Shown here piece by piece: positions 43,393-52,715 of a DNA stretch of 60,662 nucleotides. Under the pieces are notes generated by a model. The model did not search any database and was not told where the DNA came from. It worked only from the letters and a program-made list of their open reading frames with translations. Made by a program: the position numbers and the translations under genes. Source of the DNA: a bacterium (GTDB taxonomy: Bacteria > UBP15 > UBA6099). The stretch lies in contig JAKQPS010000032.1 of the NCBI GenBank assembly GCA_029564595.1, positions 1 to 60,662 of the forward strand, in the 5' to 3' direction. How positions within the stretch are numbered: position 1 is the first letter of the stretch; the number at the start of each line of letters is the position of its first letter.

Positions 43393-46152
43393 TCACTTGT
43401 CCGTCGAAGAAGTCCGAACCGCGTTTTCAGCGATGTCATGGATGGTCACGTTCATGCCGTGGCCGTCGAGCAGGTCCGTCACGGAGTCCGCGGCCAGCTC
43501 CTGCCCCTGAGCGACGGCGGCTGTGGCCGAGTCGATAAGGATTGCGGAGCGGGCCTGCCTGAGCGCCTCGACCGCTATGTCGGCGTCCTCAATATTGCTG
43601 TTCGCGGCGGCTATGTTTATCCTCTGCATCTGCAGATCGCTTAAAACGAAGTTGAGCTTGTTTTCGAGCATGCCGATCTCGCCGCGAGTTTCGCTCAGCT
43701 TGTCGATGGCGGCTTGGAACTTGGATATGGGGTTCACGCCGGTGATGATGCCGAGAGAGCCGATCTGCGGAGAGGACGAGGGAGTGTAGTTATATACGCC
43801 CGCCACGCTGGTGTCGACCACCGCCGCGGAGTGGAACAGCGTCGCTCGCACCTGAACGAAAGGCTTGTCAGCCGAGGTTGTGAAATTCGAGACGCCTGAG
43901 CCTGCTGTTATAAGCTGTTCGGTCCAGTTCACCCCGTCCGCGCTCGCCCACACCTCGTACGCTGTGTTGACGCCGTCGTTTGCCATGCCGGAAATCGAAG
44001 CGCTGGTATTTGCGCCGACGTATGTGGCGTTCGTGCTGAAAGAGCCGTCCTGAGTGAACTCGAAAAATCTGTGAGCGTCCACAGCCGTGTTCCACGCGGG
44101 GTTGCTAGCCAGCCTGTCGGCTATGACGTTGTCGCCGTAATATATGACCGCCCTCTGGTTGGGATCGATCACCGCGCCGAGCGAATTTCTCGCCCCGTCC
44201 CGTCTATGCTGCAGGAAGTCCACGTCGAATGTGGCGTCGGGCAGCGCGGTGAACTTCACCGCAAATCCGTCCATCTGGTTGCCGAGAGAAGCGTCTATAT
44301 AAACCCATTCGTATCCGCCGGCGGTTATTGTGCCGTCCGGGTTGGGCACGTTGTGGAACTGATTTCCAATCACGCCGTATACGGCGTCTCTTGTGCCGTT
44401 GAGGCCGTAGCTGATAGGCGGCCGCCCGGTGTACGGATTGATCGGGACCGTTCCCGTCCAGTCCGTGCTTATCGCGTACACTTCGTCGAATGTCACCGCT
44501 CCGTTTCCGTCTTCGACGTGGAAATCGCCCTGCCAGATTATGTTCTGCGCGGCCATGCCCCAGTATCTGACGGAAACCACGTAATCGACAAATCCGTCCG
44601 ACCTCGGAGTGGCGCTGTTGACGCTCACAACCACGCTGAAAGTGTCCTGCTTGTCCGGGTTTCCCGTTATCGCAATATCCGGCTCCAACTGCGCTGTTCC
44701 GGAATTGCTCAGCAGGTCGATGTTCACAAGGTTGCTGGTTCCGTTGAGCCATTCGAGTTGAGTGTCGAGAAGAAGCGCCGCGCCGCTGTTGTCTGAAAGA
44801 TTTATTCCAGCCACGCCGAGCGAACTGGTCATAAGGTTCCACGCCGTGAAGTATTCCCGCTGCGACTCCTTGTTCTCGGGCCCTATCTGAAGAGGAACGC
44901 CCTCGGAAAGCGTGAAAGTCAGGTCGGTCAGAGACGGCGTTCCGAACATGACTCCATTGCTCATCAGCGTCACTTCGGCCCGAAGGAAACGCTGACTGTA
45001 TTCGAAACTTTCGCCGTTGCCGACAAGGGGAAGCAGGTTCCAGCCGCCCACGCCGTCCGCGCTCTCGTAGACGAACACCTGAACGTTCTTTCCGGCTCCG
45101 GTCGAGGCCCCGTAGCTCAACGTCGCGGTTCCGCCTGTGGCGTTCTGCGTGTCCACCGCCGATGTGGCGTACGTCGCGCTTGGATTGATATCCGTGAAAT
45201 AGCCCGAATAAAAAACCGCCGGCCGGGTGTTGCCCATCAACTGGTTTCCCCAGTACATCCGGATCGGCTCGCTGTTCCTGTCTGTGAGGTGAAGCTGCCA
45301 TTTGGAATCGACTGGAGCCGTGATGTCAACGTATGCCAAACTGCCGTTGAAGGCGGTAGTGGCTGTCAGATCAAAATTGAAAGTGTTTCCGACTATGGCC
45401 CCCCCAGAAGCGTTCGAGAGAACGGCCCCGGCGTCAAATGTTATTTTTCCTTTTAGCTGACCGCCCGCGCCCAATATCTCGCCGCCGATGTAAAACCTCG
45501 CGGTGTAGGTTCCGTTCGCGGTGTCGTAACCGCTGCCCGCCGCCGCGCCGTTCATCCACAGGTTTATGGTATCTTGATTGATATCGCCGATGGTGGCGCC
45601 CCACGCCACGCTCGTGTTCCAGTCGTTGAACATCATCTTGACCGCGCCCGGAGACGAATCAAGGTCTATCTCCGTCGCGTTGTATGTTCCGCCTTGCCAA
45701 TCCGCTTGACTCGTGAACGAATATACTGTTCCTGAGCCGCCGTTTATGAGAGTTTTTCCGTTGAATTTCACCGAATTTGCAATCGCGTTAATCTCTTCCA
45801 GAAGCATGTCGCATTCGTTCTGCATCAATTGGAGGTCGGACACCGTGAGAGTAGCCTCGTTCGCCGCTCTGACCGCGAGGTCTCTGCCGCGCTGCAGGAT
45901 GTGGCCTATCTCGACGGCTCCCGCGTCCGCCGTCTGCAACATGGATATGCCTTCCTGAACGTTCCTAATCGCCTGTCCTATCCCGCCGAGACTGGACTTG
46001 AGCGTCGTTGAAATGCCGACTCCCGATGGGTCGTCCGCCGCCCTGTTTATCCGCAGGCCCGACGACAGCCGCTCGAACGCCGTCTTCGAGTTTAGGAAAT
46101 TCGACCTCAGGCTCGCTAAACTCGCATACCCGTTCAGTCCGGTAAGTTTCAT
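43393..46152 (-). CDS. fliC: very long flagellin
   Basis: 919 residues, about twice the common length, with AAGGAG upstream. The conserved N-terminal D0/D1 helices span about 1-140 (SSGLRINRAADDPSGVGIST, NVQEGISMLQTADAGAVEIG) and the C-terminal D1/D0 helices about 805-905 (NSNIEDADIAVEALRQARSA). Between them is a roughly 660-residue beta-rich insert with repeated strands, to be displayed on the filament surface. The C-terminus runs about 20 residues past the usual end (GMNVTIHDIAENAVRTSSTDK, broken at its middle). No chaperone or hook genes are adjacent. Confidence 0.93.
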   Translation of the reverse strand: MKLTGLNGYASLASLRSNFLNSKTAFERLSSGLRINRAADDPSGVGISTTLKSSLGGIGQAIRNVQEGISMLQTADAGAVEIGHILQRGRDLAVRAANEATLTVSDLQLMQNECDMLLEEINAIANSVKFNGKTLINGGSGTVYSFTSQADWQGGTYNATEIDLDSSPGAVKMMFNDWNTSVAWGATIGDINQDTINLWMNGAAAGSGYDTANGTYTARFYIGGEILGAGGQLKGKITFDAGAVLSNASGGAIVGNTFNFDLTATTAFNGSLAYVDITAPVDSKWQLHLTDRNSEPIRMYWGNQLMGNTRPAVFYSGYFTDINPSATYATSAVDTQNATGGTATLSYGASTGAGKNVQVFVYESADGVGGWNLLPLVGNGESFEYSQRFLRAEVTLMSNGVMFGTPSLTDLTFTLSEGVPLQIGPENKESQREYFTAWNLMTSSLGVAGINLSDNSGAALLLDTQLEWLNGTSNLVNIDLLSNSGTAQLEPDIAITGNPDKQDTFSVVVSVNSATPRSDGFVDYVVSVRYWGMAAQNIIWQGDFHVEDGNGAVTFDEVYAISTDWTGTVPINPYTGRPPISYGLNGTRDAVYGVIGNQFHNVPNPDGTITAGGYEWVYIDASLGNQMDGFAVKFTALPDATFDVDFLQHRRDGARNSLGAVIDPNQRAVIYYGDNVIADRLASNPAWNTAVDAHRFFEFTQDGSFSTNATYVGANTSASISGMANDGVNTAYEVWASADGVNWTEQLITAGSGVSNFTTSADKPFVQVRATLFHSAAVVDTSVAGVYNYTPSSSPQIGSLGIITGVNPISKFQAAIDKLSETRGEIGMLENKLNFVLSDLQMQRINIAAANSNIEDADIAVEALRQARSAILIDSATAAVAQGQELAADSVTDLLDGHGMNVTIHDIAENAVRTSSTDK

Positions 46153-46626
46153 GGCTTTCTCTCCTTAGGCTCTCACGCGCGCGTAGCGTATGCTATACCG
46201 GCGGGTTGCCTAAATCATGGCACACCCAACCACGGACAACCGCATTACACGCCAACTATACCTCCACCCTGTCCGGGGATATGCAAAACCCGCGACGGAT
46301 GGTTTTATTGTATGCGGCATTCCCGAGCGACTCACAACCCGGATATGCCGAGGCGAAAGCATATTTGCAAGCGACATCCATTTCGTCGCTTCTAGCCTTC
46401 TCATTAATGTTTCGGCAAATCCGTCCAAAGCCTTTAGCATAAAAATATGTTTTTTTATTGTTGTTGTTGATAAAATAGACTTCGATTCACCGACCGCATC
46501 GACAAATCAAAGATTTCGATTCGCTAATGAAAAAGCATTGTTAAGTCTTGTGTTTTTACGTTAAGGCAGCGTCTTCTTAAATGGTTTGGAAAACCACGTT
46601 GGGGTTGGGGGTATAAACAATCAACT
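46153..46626. other. gene-free stretch upstream of flagellin
   Basis: No credible gene. On the minus strand TAAAGGCT, 12 bases, GCCGAAAC (46410-46437) resembles a sigma-28 promoter (TAAAGTTT-N11-GCCGATAA) one base too wide, about 258 bp before the flagellin ATG. The 46440-46560 part is AT-rich with no other feature seen. Confidence 0.5.
46410..46437 (-). promoter_or_regulatory. candidate sigma-28 promoter for flagellin
   Basis: CTAAAGGCT and GCCGAAAC with a spacer one base longer than the FliA consensus. The long leader is unusual, so this is tentative. Confidence 0.25.
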
Positions 46627-48255
46627 TCATTCGGAGGGAAAAACCATTGCTGCTGCAAACCTGTCGGCAAAGCCCGGAGCGGACGAAAGCTCAAAGTATC
46701 TGATGCTGTCGCCGAGATGGCGGGCGTCTTCGCGCGCTTTTGCGGACACCAGAGCGTCCGCCGCGCCGTCGAGCGCGGCGTTGCCTATAAATTTTACGAT
46801 TTCCGGCCTTGCGCCCGGAAGAAGTCCGATTCGGATAGCGGATTTCGGGTTCAGGCTGTAGCCTAAAGCCCCGGCCAGATAGACGGCATCGAGGGAAGCG
46901 GCGTCCACCCCGGCGGCAGCCATAAGCGTTTCGGCCCCTGCCAGAATCGCGCCTTTGGCAAGCTGCGATTCTCTGATATCATGCTGAGTGATGGAAACAG
47001 GCTGCCGCGCGCCCATTTCTCCGGGTTTGACGATGTGGAACGCGGGTTGAGCGCCGAGGTCGCCGCCGCTTAAACGATCCGCAATCGGGCCGTCCTTCGG
47101 CGCGGTCAATCTGCCCGATACTGCCAGAGCGCCCGAATCCAATAATACAGATAGCGCGTCGATGAGGCCTGTTCCGCACAGTCCCTGCGGAGTCGCACCT
47201 CCGATTGTTCCGACCGCCAGCGTCCCGCCTTCCGACAGCATCACCGTGTCCACCGCGCCCTCGCGCGCGGTCGCCCCGCAACTGATATGCGCGCCCTCGA
47301 ACGCCGGCCCCGCCGCCGCCGCGCAAGCCCATATCTCTCCGCCCGCAGCCAGAACCATCTCCGCGTTCGTGCCGAGGTCGATCATCAGGCGCGGCCCGCC
47401 CGGCTTGAGCAGCCCCGCCCTCATCGCCGCCGAAACCGCGTCCGCGCCGACATACCCGGCCACAACCGGAAGCGTCTCCGCCACCGATCCTTCAGCCGCC
47501 GGGATTCCCAACTCCCGCGCAAGCGCCGCCGCCGTCCCTGTGAAAGGCGGAGTGAACGGAGCCGCGCCGATGCCCGACGGGTCGAACCCGAAAAAGACGC
47601 TCAGCATCGTCGGGTTGCCTACGACAATCGCGTGTTTCGCCGCTCCGGGTTCGACGCCAGCTCGCTCCGCCAGCCACTCGACCATTCGGGAGACACGACG
47701 ACGAAGGCCGCTCCTGAGCGCCCCAAGCCCGCCGGACGCCGCAAAACTCAACCTGCTCGCCACGTCCGCGCCGTATATTCTCTGTGGATTCGCGCTCGCC
47801 GCGCTCGCCGCCGCTCGCCCCGTCTCCAAATCCACCAGCCGCGCGTTCAACGTGGTCGTGCCTATGTCGATGGCAAGCCCGAACCCGCGCTCGCCGTCCA
47901 GCGCATGCCATCGCCCCGAATCCGCCGGCTCATAATCCATGCAAAAATCAGTTATCTCTGAAGAAACCGCGTTGCCCTCAAACGCCGCGCCCGCATCGCC
48001 CGCTATTCTCGCTTGGCACGCCAGCCTGACCCCGGACTCAATCTCCCGCGCCGAAAGAAGCTTCCTTTCAGCGTCCGAAGGAGGCTCCAGCACCCCCCCC
48101 GCTCGCGCGCGGCATTTCCCGCAAGTCCCCGCGCCGCCGCAATCTGCGGACACCTCAAGCCCGGCTTCCGCCGCAACCTCAAGCAGTGTGTCCCCCGGCC
48201 TCGCCCGGACAGCCGCCCCGCCCTCTATACTTATCGTATAAGTCTTTTCTGTCAT
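46627..48255 (-). CDS. RACo-like ASKHA protein with 2Fe-2S ferredoxin domain
   Basis: 542 residues from ATG 48255 with GGTGG upstream; a GTG four codons earlier is possible. Cys39, Cys45, Cys48 and Cys80 form a plant-type 2Fe-2S site (CGGAGTCGKC...LACQA). The rest is the ASKHA ATPase-like activator of corrinoid proteins (FGLAIDIGTTTLNARLVD, MIDLGTNAEMVLAAGG). It reductively reactivates cobalt(II) corrinoid proteins of methyl transfer. No corrinoid protein or methyltransferase is nearby in the window. Confidence 0.92.
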   Translation of the reverse strand: MTEKTYTISIEGGAAVRARPGDTLLEVAAEAGLEVSADCGGAGTCGKCRARAGGVLEPPSDAERKLLSAREIESGVRLACQARIAGDAGAAFEGNAVSSEITDFCMDYEPADSGRWHALDGERGFGLAIDIGTTTLNARLVDLETGRAAASAASANPQRIYGADVASRLSFAASGGLGALRSGLRRRVSRMVEWLAERAGVEPGAAKHAIVVGNPTMLSVFFGFDPSGIGAAPFTPPFTGTAAALARELGIPAAEGSVAETLPVVAGYVGADAVSAAMRAGLLKPGGPRLMIDLGTNAEMVLAAGGEIWACAAAAGPAFEGAHISCGATAREGAVDTVMLSEGGTLAVGTIGGATPQGLCGTGLIDALSVLLDSGALAVSGRLTAPKDGPIADRLSGGDLGAQPAFHIVKPGEMGARQPVSITQHDIRESQLAKGAILAGAETLMAAAGVDAASLDAVYLAGALGYSLNPKSAIRIGLLPGARPEIVKFIGNAALDGAADALVSAKAREDARHLGDSIRYFELSSAPGFADRFAAAMVFPSE

Positions 48256-48393
48256 CTTTAAATCCACCCGCGCCTGCCTATTACAATATACTAGAAAATT
48301 CCCCGCATCAAAAGAACCCTTTTTCGCGCGTTAAAAAACAAACGGAAAATCAAGATAGGAAACCTTTCACAGTTTTTATTCTCAACGCAAAAT

Positions 48394-48421
48394 TTGCGCC
48401 AGCGGCTAATGCTGTTATAAT
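48394..48421 (+). promoter_or_regulatory. promoter of the binding-protein/cyclase operon
   Basis: TTGCGC (48394-48399), 16 bases, TATAAT (48416-48421), with an extended -10 TGT just before it. The leader to the ATG at 48471 is about 42 nt. Confidence 0.6.
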
Positions 48422-48470
48422 CATGTAAGATTAAACTTAGCTTTGCGATAATTGGAAAAGGGACGACATC

Positions 48471-49400
48471 ATGAGAAATCGAATTCTCTGGGGATTTTCT
48501 CTGATGGCGCTGTCGGCAAGCATATTATGCGCGCGCGGCGCCGTCTGCGCGAAGAACCCCGGGCAATACAAATTCATAGTGAACTACGGCATGTCCTTCG
48601 GAGGCGAATCAGCCTCTAAGGTGGAAGCGCTCCTGAACAGCCTCAGCGGCGTCATCAACAAAAAAACCGGCATCAAGATTAGTATGCTGTCCGCGCGCGA
48701 TTCGGAAGAGGCTTACGAAAAACTCAAGTCGGGCGAAGCGGACTTCGGCATCATCAGGCCGATGCAGTACGCGCGCGCGGTCGAAGAGAAAGCCCCTCTG
48801 ACCCCCTTGATGAATCTGGCTATCAACAAAAAACAGGAAACTGAAATATGCGTCTATGCAAATAAAAAAACGCCCGTGAAAATGGACGCCCTGCGCGGCA
48901 AAAACGTTATGCTGCTCGAAGACAAAGAGTGGATTTACGCGCAGCAATACCTCGCGGACCAAGGTGTAGATGAAAAGCTGCCGGACTATTTTTCAAAGAC
49001 GCTCCTCGGAGACAACCCGCAGTCGGCGCTGTACACTCTGGTGTTCAAGAAAGCCGACGCCGCCATTATGACCGAAATGGCCTACGTCATGGCGGTAAAC
49101 ACGGACAAGCGATTCAACGAGATAAGCAAGATGGAGTGCATGGGAAAGTATCCGGTAGACCCGCTCGTGTTCAGGAACGACTTCAACAAGCAGGACTCCG
49201 AAAAGATAGTCAAGATGCTCGTCACCGCGCACAAAGACCCCGATTTCAAGGATGTGCATATCTATTTTGTGTCCGGGAAAGCGTTCTTCACTAAAGTGAA
49301 GCCCGACCTTTACAAGGATTTCAGGGACAGAGTCGCCAAGGCGAAAAAGAACGGGTGGCTGAAGGATTTCGAGAAATGGCGGAAAACGCAGGGGAAATGA
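48471..49400 (+). CDS. PhnD-like periplasmic solute-binding protein
   Basis: 309 residues, AAGGGA upstream, Sec signal to about residue 27 (AVCAK). The body matches phosphate/phosphonate-type binding proteins (LKSGEADFGIIRPMQYARAV, MDALRGKNVMLLEDKEW, KKADAAIMTEMAYVMA). No ABC permease or ATPase is adjacent. Instead, its stop overlaps the start of a membrane cyclase (ATGA), so it more likely delivers a ligand signal than a nutrient. Confidence 0.9.
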   Translation: MRNRILWGFSLMALSASILCARGAVCAKNPGQYKFIVNYGMSFGGESASKVEALLNSLSGVINKKTGIKISMLSARDSEEAYEKLKSGEADFGIIRPMQYARAVEEKAPLTPLMNLAINKKQETEICVYANKKTPVKMDALRGKNVMLLEDKEWIYAQQYLADQGVDEKLPDYFSKTLLGDNPQSALYTLVFKKADAAIMTEMAYVMAVNTDKRFNEISKMECMGKYPVDPLVFRNDFNKQDSEKIVKMLVTAHKDPDFKDVHIYFVSGKAFFTKVKPDLYKDFRDRVAKAKKNGWLKDFEKWRKTQGK

Positions 49401-51232
49401 GCGGCGCCACGCACTCTCCCTCCCCGTCGAGAAAAAAAAGAAGCATCGTCGTCAACCTCTCCCTTCTCGTGGTCGTTTCCATAGTGATAGCTTCCGCAGT
49501 GGCGTACATCGCGACCTCCGGGACGCAGAAGAAATTCTACGAAGAAGAAAAAGCCAGCCAGATGAAAGCGTACGCGAGCGTGATCGCCATCGCGTCCGGC
49601 AACGCCGTCGCCTCCCGCAAAAACGACACCCTGAGAATGATAGTCGAGGACGTCGTCTCGGACGAGCGGCAGATTTCGCACCTCGCAATTTTCGACAGCG
49701 GATGGAACGTCCTGTACGAAAACGGCGCGGGCGGCAAAGCCGTCTCCCTAATCGCCGAACGGCTTAAGGCGGACGAAAAAAAGATAGGCCGCTCATACTT
49801 TATCCCTGCCTTCCGGGCGGACGGCGCAAAATTCTCGCTGGCGGTCGCAAAGATAGGAATATATCTTGGCGAAGGCCCCGACAAAGAGCACGTCTCCGGA
49901 TACGTCGCGCTGACATACAGGCCGAAGCCGCTGCTCGAACTTGAGCGCGCGCGCCAGATTGAAATCCTCGGCGAAAGCGTCGCGAAAACCGTCCGCTCCC
50001 TCATCGACCGGTTCATCTTCTCGGAAGCCAAGGAGATTCTCGTCGAGTTGCGGAAAAACAATCCGGATATCGTTTTCTGCTACGTAATCGATCCTGACAG
50101 CTACGTGATGATACACCCGGACGAGGAGATGGAAGGCCGGGAGTTGGACGACCCGGAAACGAAAGCGGCGCAGCGGGTGGACTCCCGGCGCAAAGTCATC
50201 ATGCGCGAGCGAGTGGACGACGAATGGGGCAGAATAGTCGACAGTTCGTTCCTCATCGAGAGCGACGGAATGAAAACGGGGGTTCTGCGCGTCGGGTACT
50301 CGCTGGAGCGGCTGTACGGCAGGGCGGCGCGCGCCCGCGCTATAGCCGCCGCCATCGTGTTCGCCTTCCTCTGCGCCGCCGTCGCCGCCTCCGTCGCCGT
50401 CTCCCGCAGGTTCGCCAAACCCATCCTCTATCTGGCCGACACCGCCCGCGAGATAGGACGCGGCAATCTTGACTTGAACGTCGCCGTCTCCACCGGCGGA
50501 CTCGAAATTCAGGAGCTTGCAGGCTCATTCAACGAGATGATTAGAGGCATCAAGGAAAAACAGCAGATAAAGGACACATTCTCCCGCTACGTATCACGTC
50601 AGGTGGCCGACGAACTTCTCCGCGACATGGACAACATTTCCCTCGGCGGCGAAACAAAGGACGTCACCATCCTGTTCTCTGATATCAGAGGTTTCACAAC
50701 CATATCCGAGAAACTCCCCGCAGACCTCGTGGTCGGCCTTCTCAACGAATATTTTAACTCGATGGTGGACGTCGTTTTCGAGTACGAAGGCACTCTCGAC
50801 AAGTTCATAGGCGACGCGATAATGGCGATCTACGGCTCCCCGATTAAACACCCCGACGACCCCATGCGCGCGGTCAAATCCGCCCTTAAAATGAAACGTA
50901 AACTGGACGAACTGAACGAGAAGTGGATAAACGAGGACGGCCTCAACCCCATCAAAATCGGCATCGGCATCCACACCGGCCCGGTGGTAGCAGGCAATAT
51001 CGGCCACTCGCAAAGACTCGAATACACCGTCATCGGCGACAACGTAAATCTTGCCTCCCGGCTCGAAAGCCTCACCAAGCAGTACCACATCCCAATCGTC
51101 ATCAGCGGCAGCACTTATGAACTTGTCAAAGACTCAGTCAATGCAAGACACATCGACTCCGTCACCGTAAAAGGAAAATCCAAACCCGTTGAAGTTTATG
51201 AGCTTCTGGGATTAATCGATCCTGAATTCTGA
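49397..51232 (+). CDS. membrane class III nucleotide cyclase with sensor and HAMP
   Basis: 611 residues from ATG 49397, overlapping the upstream stop; earlier in-frame starts exist. TM1 near 17-40, extracytoplasmic sensor to about 305, TM2 near 310-335, HAMP near 336-390, cyclase domain from about 420. Catalytic set complete: both metal Asp (FSDIRGFT, FIGDAIMA), Lys in LDKFIGD, EYTVIGD, Asn and Arg in DNVNLASRLES, and the VKGKSK region. Lys and Thr at the specificity positions favour adenylate cyclase. The upstream binding protein is its likely ligand module. Confidence 0.93.
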   Translation: MSGATHSPSPSRKKRSIVVNLSLLVVVSIVIASAVAYIATSGTQKKFYEEEKASQMKAYASVIAIASGNAVASRKNDTLRMIVEDVVSDERQISHLAIFDSGWNVLYENGAGGKAVSLIAERLKADEKKIGRSYFIPAFRADGAKFSLAVAKIGIYLGEGPDKEHVSGYVALTYRPKPLLELERARQIEILGESVAKTVRSLIDRFIFSEAKEILVELRKNNPDIVFCYVIDPDSYVMIHPDEEMEGRELDDPETKAAQRVDSRRKVIMRERVDDEWGRIVDSSFLIESDGMKTGVLRVGYSLERLYGRAARARAIAAAIVFAFLCAAVAASVAVSRRFAKPILYLADTAREIGRGNLDLNVAVSTGGLEIQELAGSFNEMIRGIKEKQQIKDTFSRYVSRQVADELLRDMDNISLGGETKDVTILFSDIRGFTTISEKLPADLVVGLLNEYFNSMVDVVFEYEGTLDKFIGDAIMAIYGSPIKHPDDPMRAVKSALKMKRKLDELNEKWINEDGLNPIKIGIGIHTGPVVAGNIGHSQRLEYTVIGDNVNLASRLESLTKQYHIPIVISGSTYELVKDSVNARHIDSVTVKGKSKPVEVYELLGLIDPEF

Positions 51233-51263
51233 TAAAAACCGGCTCTGTTCTTTGCTGCAGAAC

Positions 51264-51286
51264 GACCCAAAGCGCAGCTTGGGGTC
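51264..51286. repeat. stem-loop after the cyclase gene
   Basis: GACCC-A-AAGC-GCA-GCTT-G-GGGTC forms a 9-pair stem with one A-G mismatch, 32 bases after the cyclase stop codon and between convergent genes. No T-run follows. Possible terminator. Confidence 0.4.
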
Positions 51287-51388
51287 GCCACCCGGAAAGG
51301 GTTTTTCAGAGGGCGCGGATTCGAAGTGAAATGTTACGATGGGTTTCAAAAAGAAACTTCTTCACAAGCCTCTCTTTAAGCTTTTGTT

Positions 51389-51979
51389 TCAATTCTTTTC
51401 AAGAAGGAATTCTCTAAATTTGGAGAATGCGATAGCGCGGTGGCTGACGCGGTTTTTCGTGTCGGAGTCTAGTTCGGCCACTGTGCGGCCGAGTTCCGGA
51501 ATGAAAAGAACAGGGTCGTAACCGAAACCGAGGGAGCCGCGAAGTTCCCGCGTTATGACGCCGCGCTGTTCGCCGGTGAACACGCGCCGGGAGCCGTCAG
51601 GAAAAATGACGGCGACGACGCAGACGAAGCGGGCGGCGCGGGCGTGGTCGGGTATGTCGCGCATTTCTTCGAGCAGACGCAGACAGCGCTGTTCGTCCGT
51701 AAGGCCGGAGCCTCCGTATCTGGCGGATATCAGGCCGGGCGCTCCTCCCAGAGCTTCCACTTCGAGTCCGGAATCGTCAGCGGCTATTATGCCGGACACA
51801 TGCTCGGCGGCGGCGGCGGCTTTCTTGAACGCGTTCTCTTCGTAGGTCGAGCCGTTCTCGACGGCGTCGAAGTCCAGCTTCACGCCGAGAGATGAAAGAG
51901 AAACAGCTCTTAAGGGAGCGGCTATGCGGGATATCTCGCGGGCTTTGTTTTCATTAAAAGAGGCGAGTATGAATTCCAA
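51389..51979 (-). CDS. rdgB: dITP/XTP pyrophosphatase
   Basis: 196 residues from a TTG start (51979) with AAAGGAA ten bases upstream. Ham1/RdgB motifs are complete: LASFNENKAREI, DDSGLEVEALGGAPGLISAR, GFGYDPVLFIPELG and SHRAIAF. It hydrolyses non-canonical purine NTPs to NMP plus pyrophosphate and keeps inosine and xanthine out of nucleic acids. Last of three minus-strand genes with short gaps (28 and 36 bp). Confidence 0.95.
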   Translation of the reverse strand: MEFILASFNENKAREISRIAAPLRAVSLSSLGVKLDFDAVENGSTYEENAFKKAAAAAEHVSGIIAADDSGLEVEALGGAPGLISARYGGSGLTDEQRCLRLLEEMRDIPDHARAARFVCVVAVIFPDGSRRVFTGEQRGVITRELRGSLGFGYDPVLFIPELGRTVAELDSDTKNRVSHRAIAFSKFREFLLEKN

Positions 51980-52007
51980 GCGGCTGGGATTCCTTTCTCG
52001 TGCCGGA

Positions 52008-52679
52008 TCAGGCGAGGAAGTCTTTGTATGATACGAAGACCGGATCGGGCGCGGAGCGCAAGGCGGCCATTAAATGCGGTTCGCCCTGCGGGTCGCCCAG
52101 CGCGATGTTATCCGCCTTCCATCTGCCCCGGATTCTCGTCTTGAGCAATGTAGGCTTGAATCCTTCCACGTGTTTGACAAGCGCGGCGGCGGGATCGATG
52201 TCGCCGTCTCCGTTCGCCTTTTCGGCGATTGAAGCGTCGAGCAAGGTTTTTGTCTCGAAAGCCTCTCCGGCGAGCCATGCGGGCGCGCCGTCGATTTTTG
52301 TCATCGCCGCTTTCTTTTCCGCTCGCAACTGTCCCAACTGCTGGACAATTTCGGGGTCCGCGAAAACGTGGCGGGCGTCTACCCTGACGAAAGAGGCAGC
52401 GCCCCTCCCCGATGCGGCTCTTGTCAGCCTGTGCAGTTTACCCGTTTCTTTCACTCTGGACAGGAACACTCCCCGCATGGCGGTGAATTTGCCGTACGGG
52501 TTGACTCCCGGCTCCATGTTGACGAGAACCGATATGTTTTTCGGGGATGTTATCCTCGACATCCTGTCTATAAGCAGTCCCAGCGGAGAGATGTCCGCTC
52601 TGACGGGGGAAAGCATTCTGGCCGACTCTATCCCGGGCGGCACGTCCAGAATTATTATCATATCGTCGTTTAAAGACAT
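52008..52679 (-). CDS. unknown soluble protein
   Basis: 223 residues with AGGAG upstream. No signal peptide, membrane segment or recognised motif. The N-terminus DMIIILDVPPGIESARML looks like an alpha/beta core; the C-terminal half is helical and charged (LRAEKKAAMTKID). It is between rdgB and the rhodanese-thioredoxin gene in a likely operon. No function assigned. Confidence 0.75.
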   Translation of the reverse strand: MSLNDDMIIILDVPPGIESARMLSPVRADISPLGLLIDRMSRITSPKNISVLVNMEPGVNPYGKFTAMRGVFLSRVKETGKLHRLTRAASGRGAASFVRVDARHVFADPEIVQQLGQLRAEKKAAMTKIDGAPAWLAGEAFETKTLLDASIAEKANGDGDIDPAAALVKHVEGFKPTLLKTRIRGRWKADNIALGDPQGEPHLMAALRSAPDPVFVSYKDFLA

Positions 52680-52715
52680 TTTATCTCCTGATAAGGCGCA
52701 GCGCGCGCCGAATTT

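Noticed and set aside
46200-46265. Sigma-54 promoter just upstream of flagellin
   Set aside because: TTGGCGTGTAATGC has GG and GC only 8 bases apart instead of 10.
46206-46442. Open frames on both strands upstream of flagellin
   Set aside because: Neither has coding composition or a ribosome binding site.
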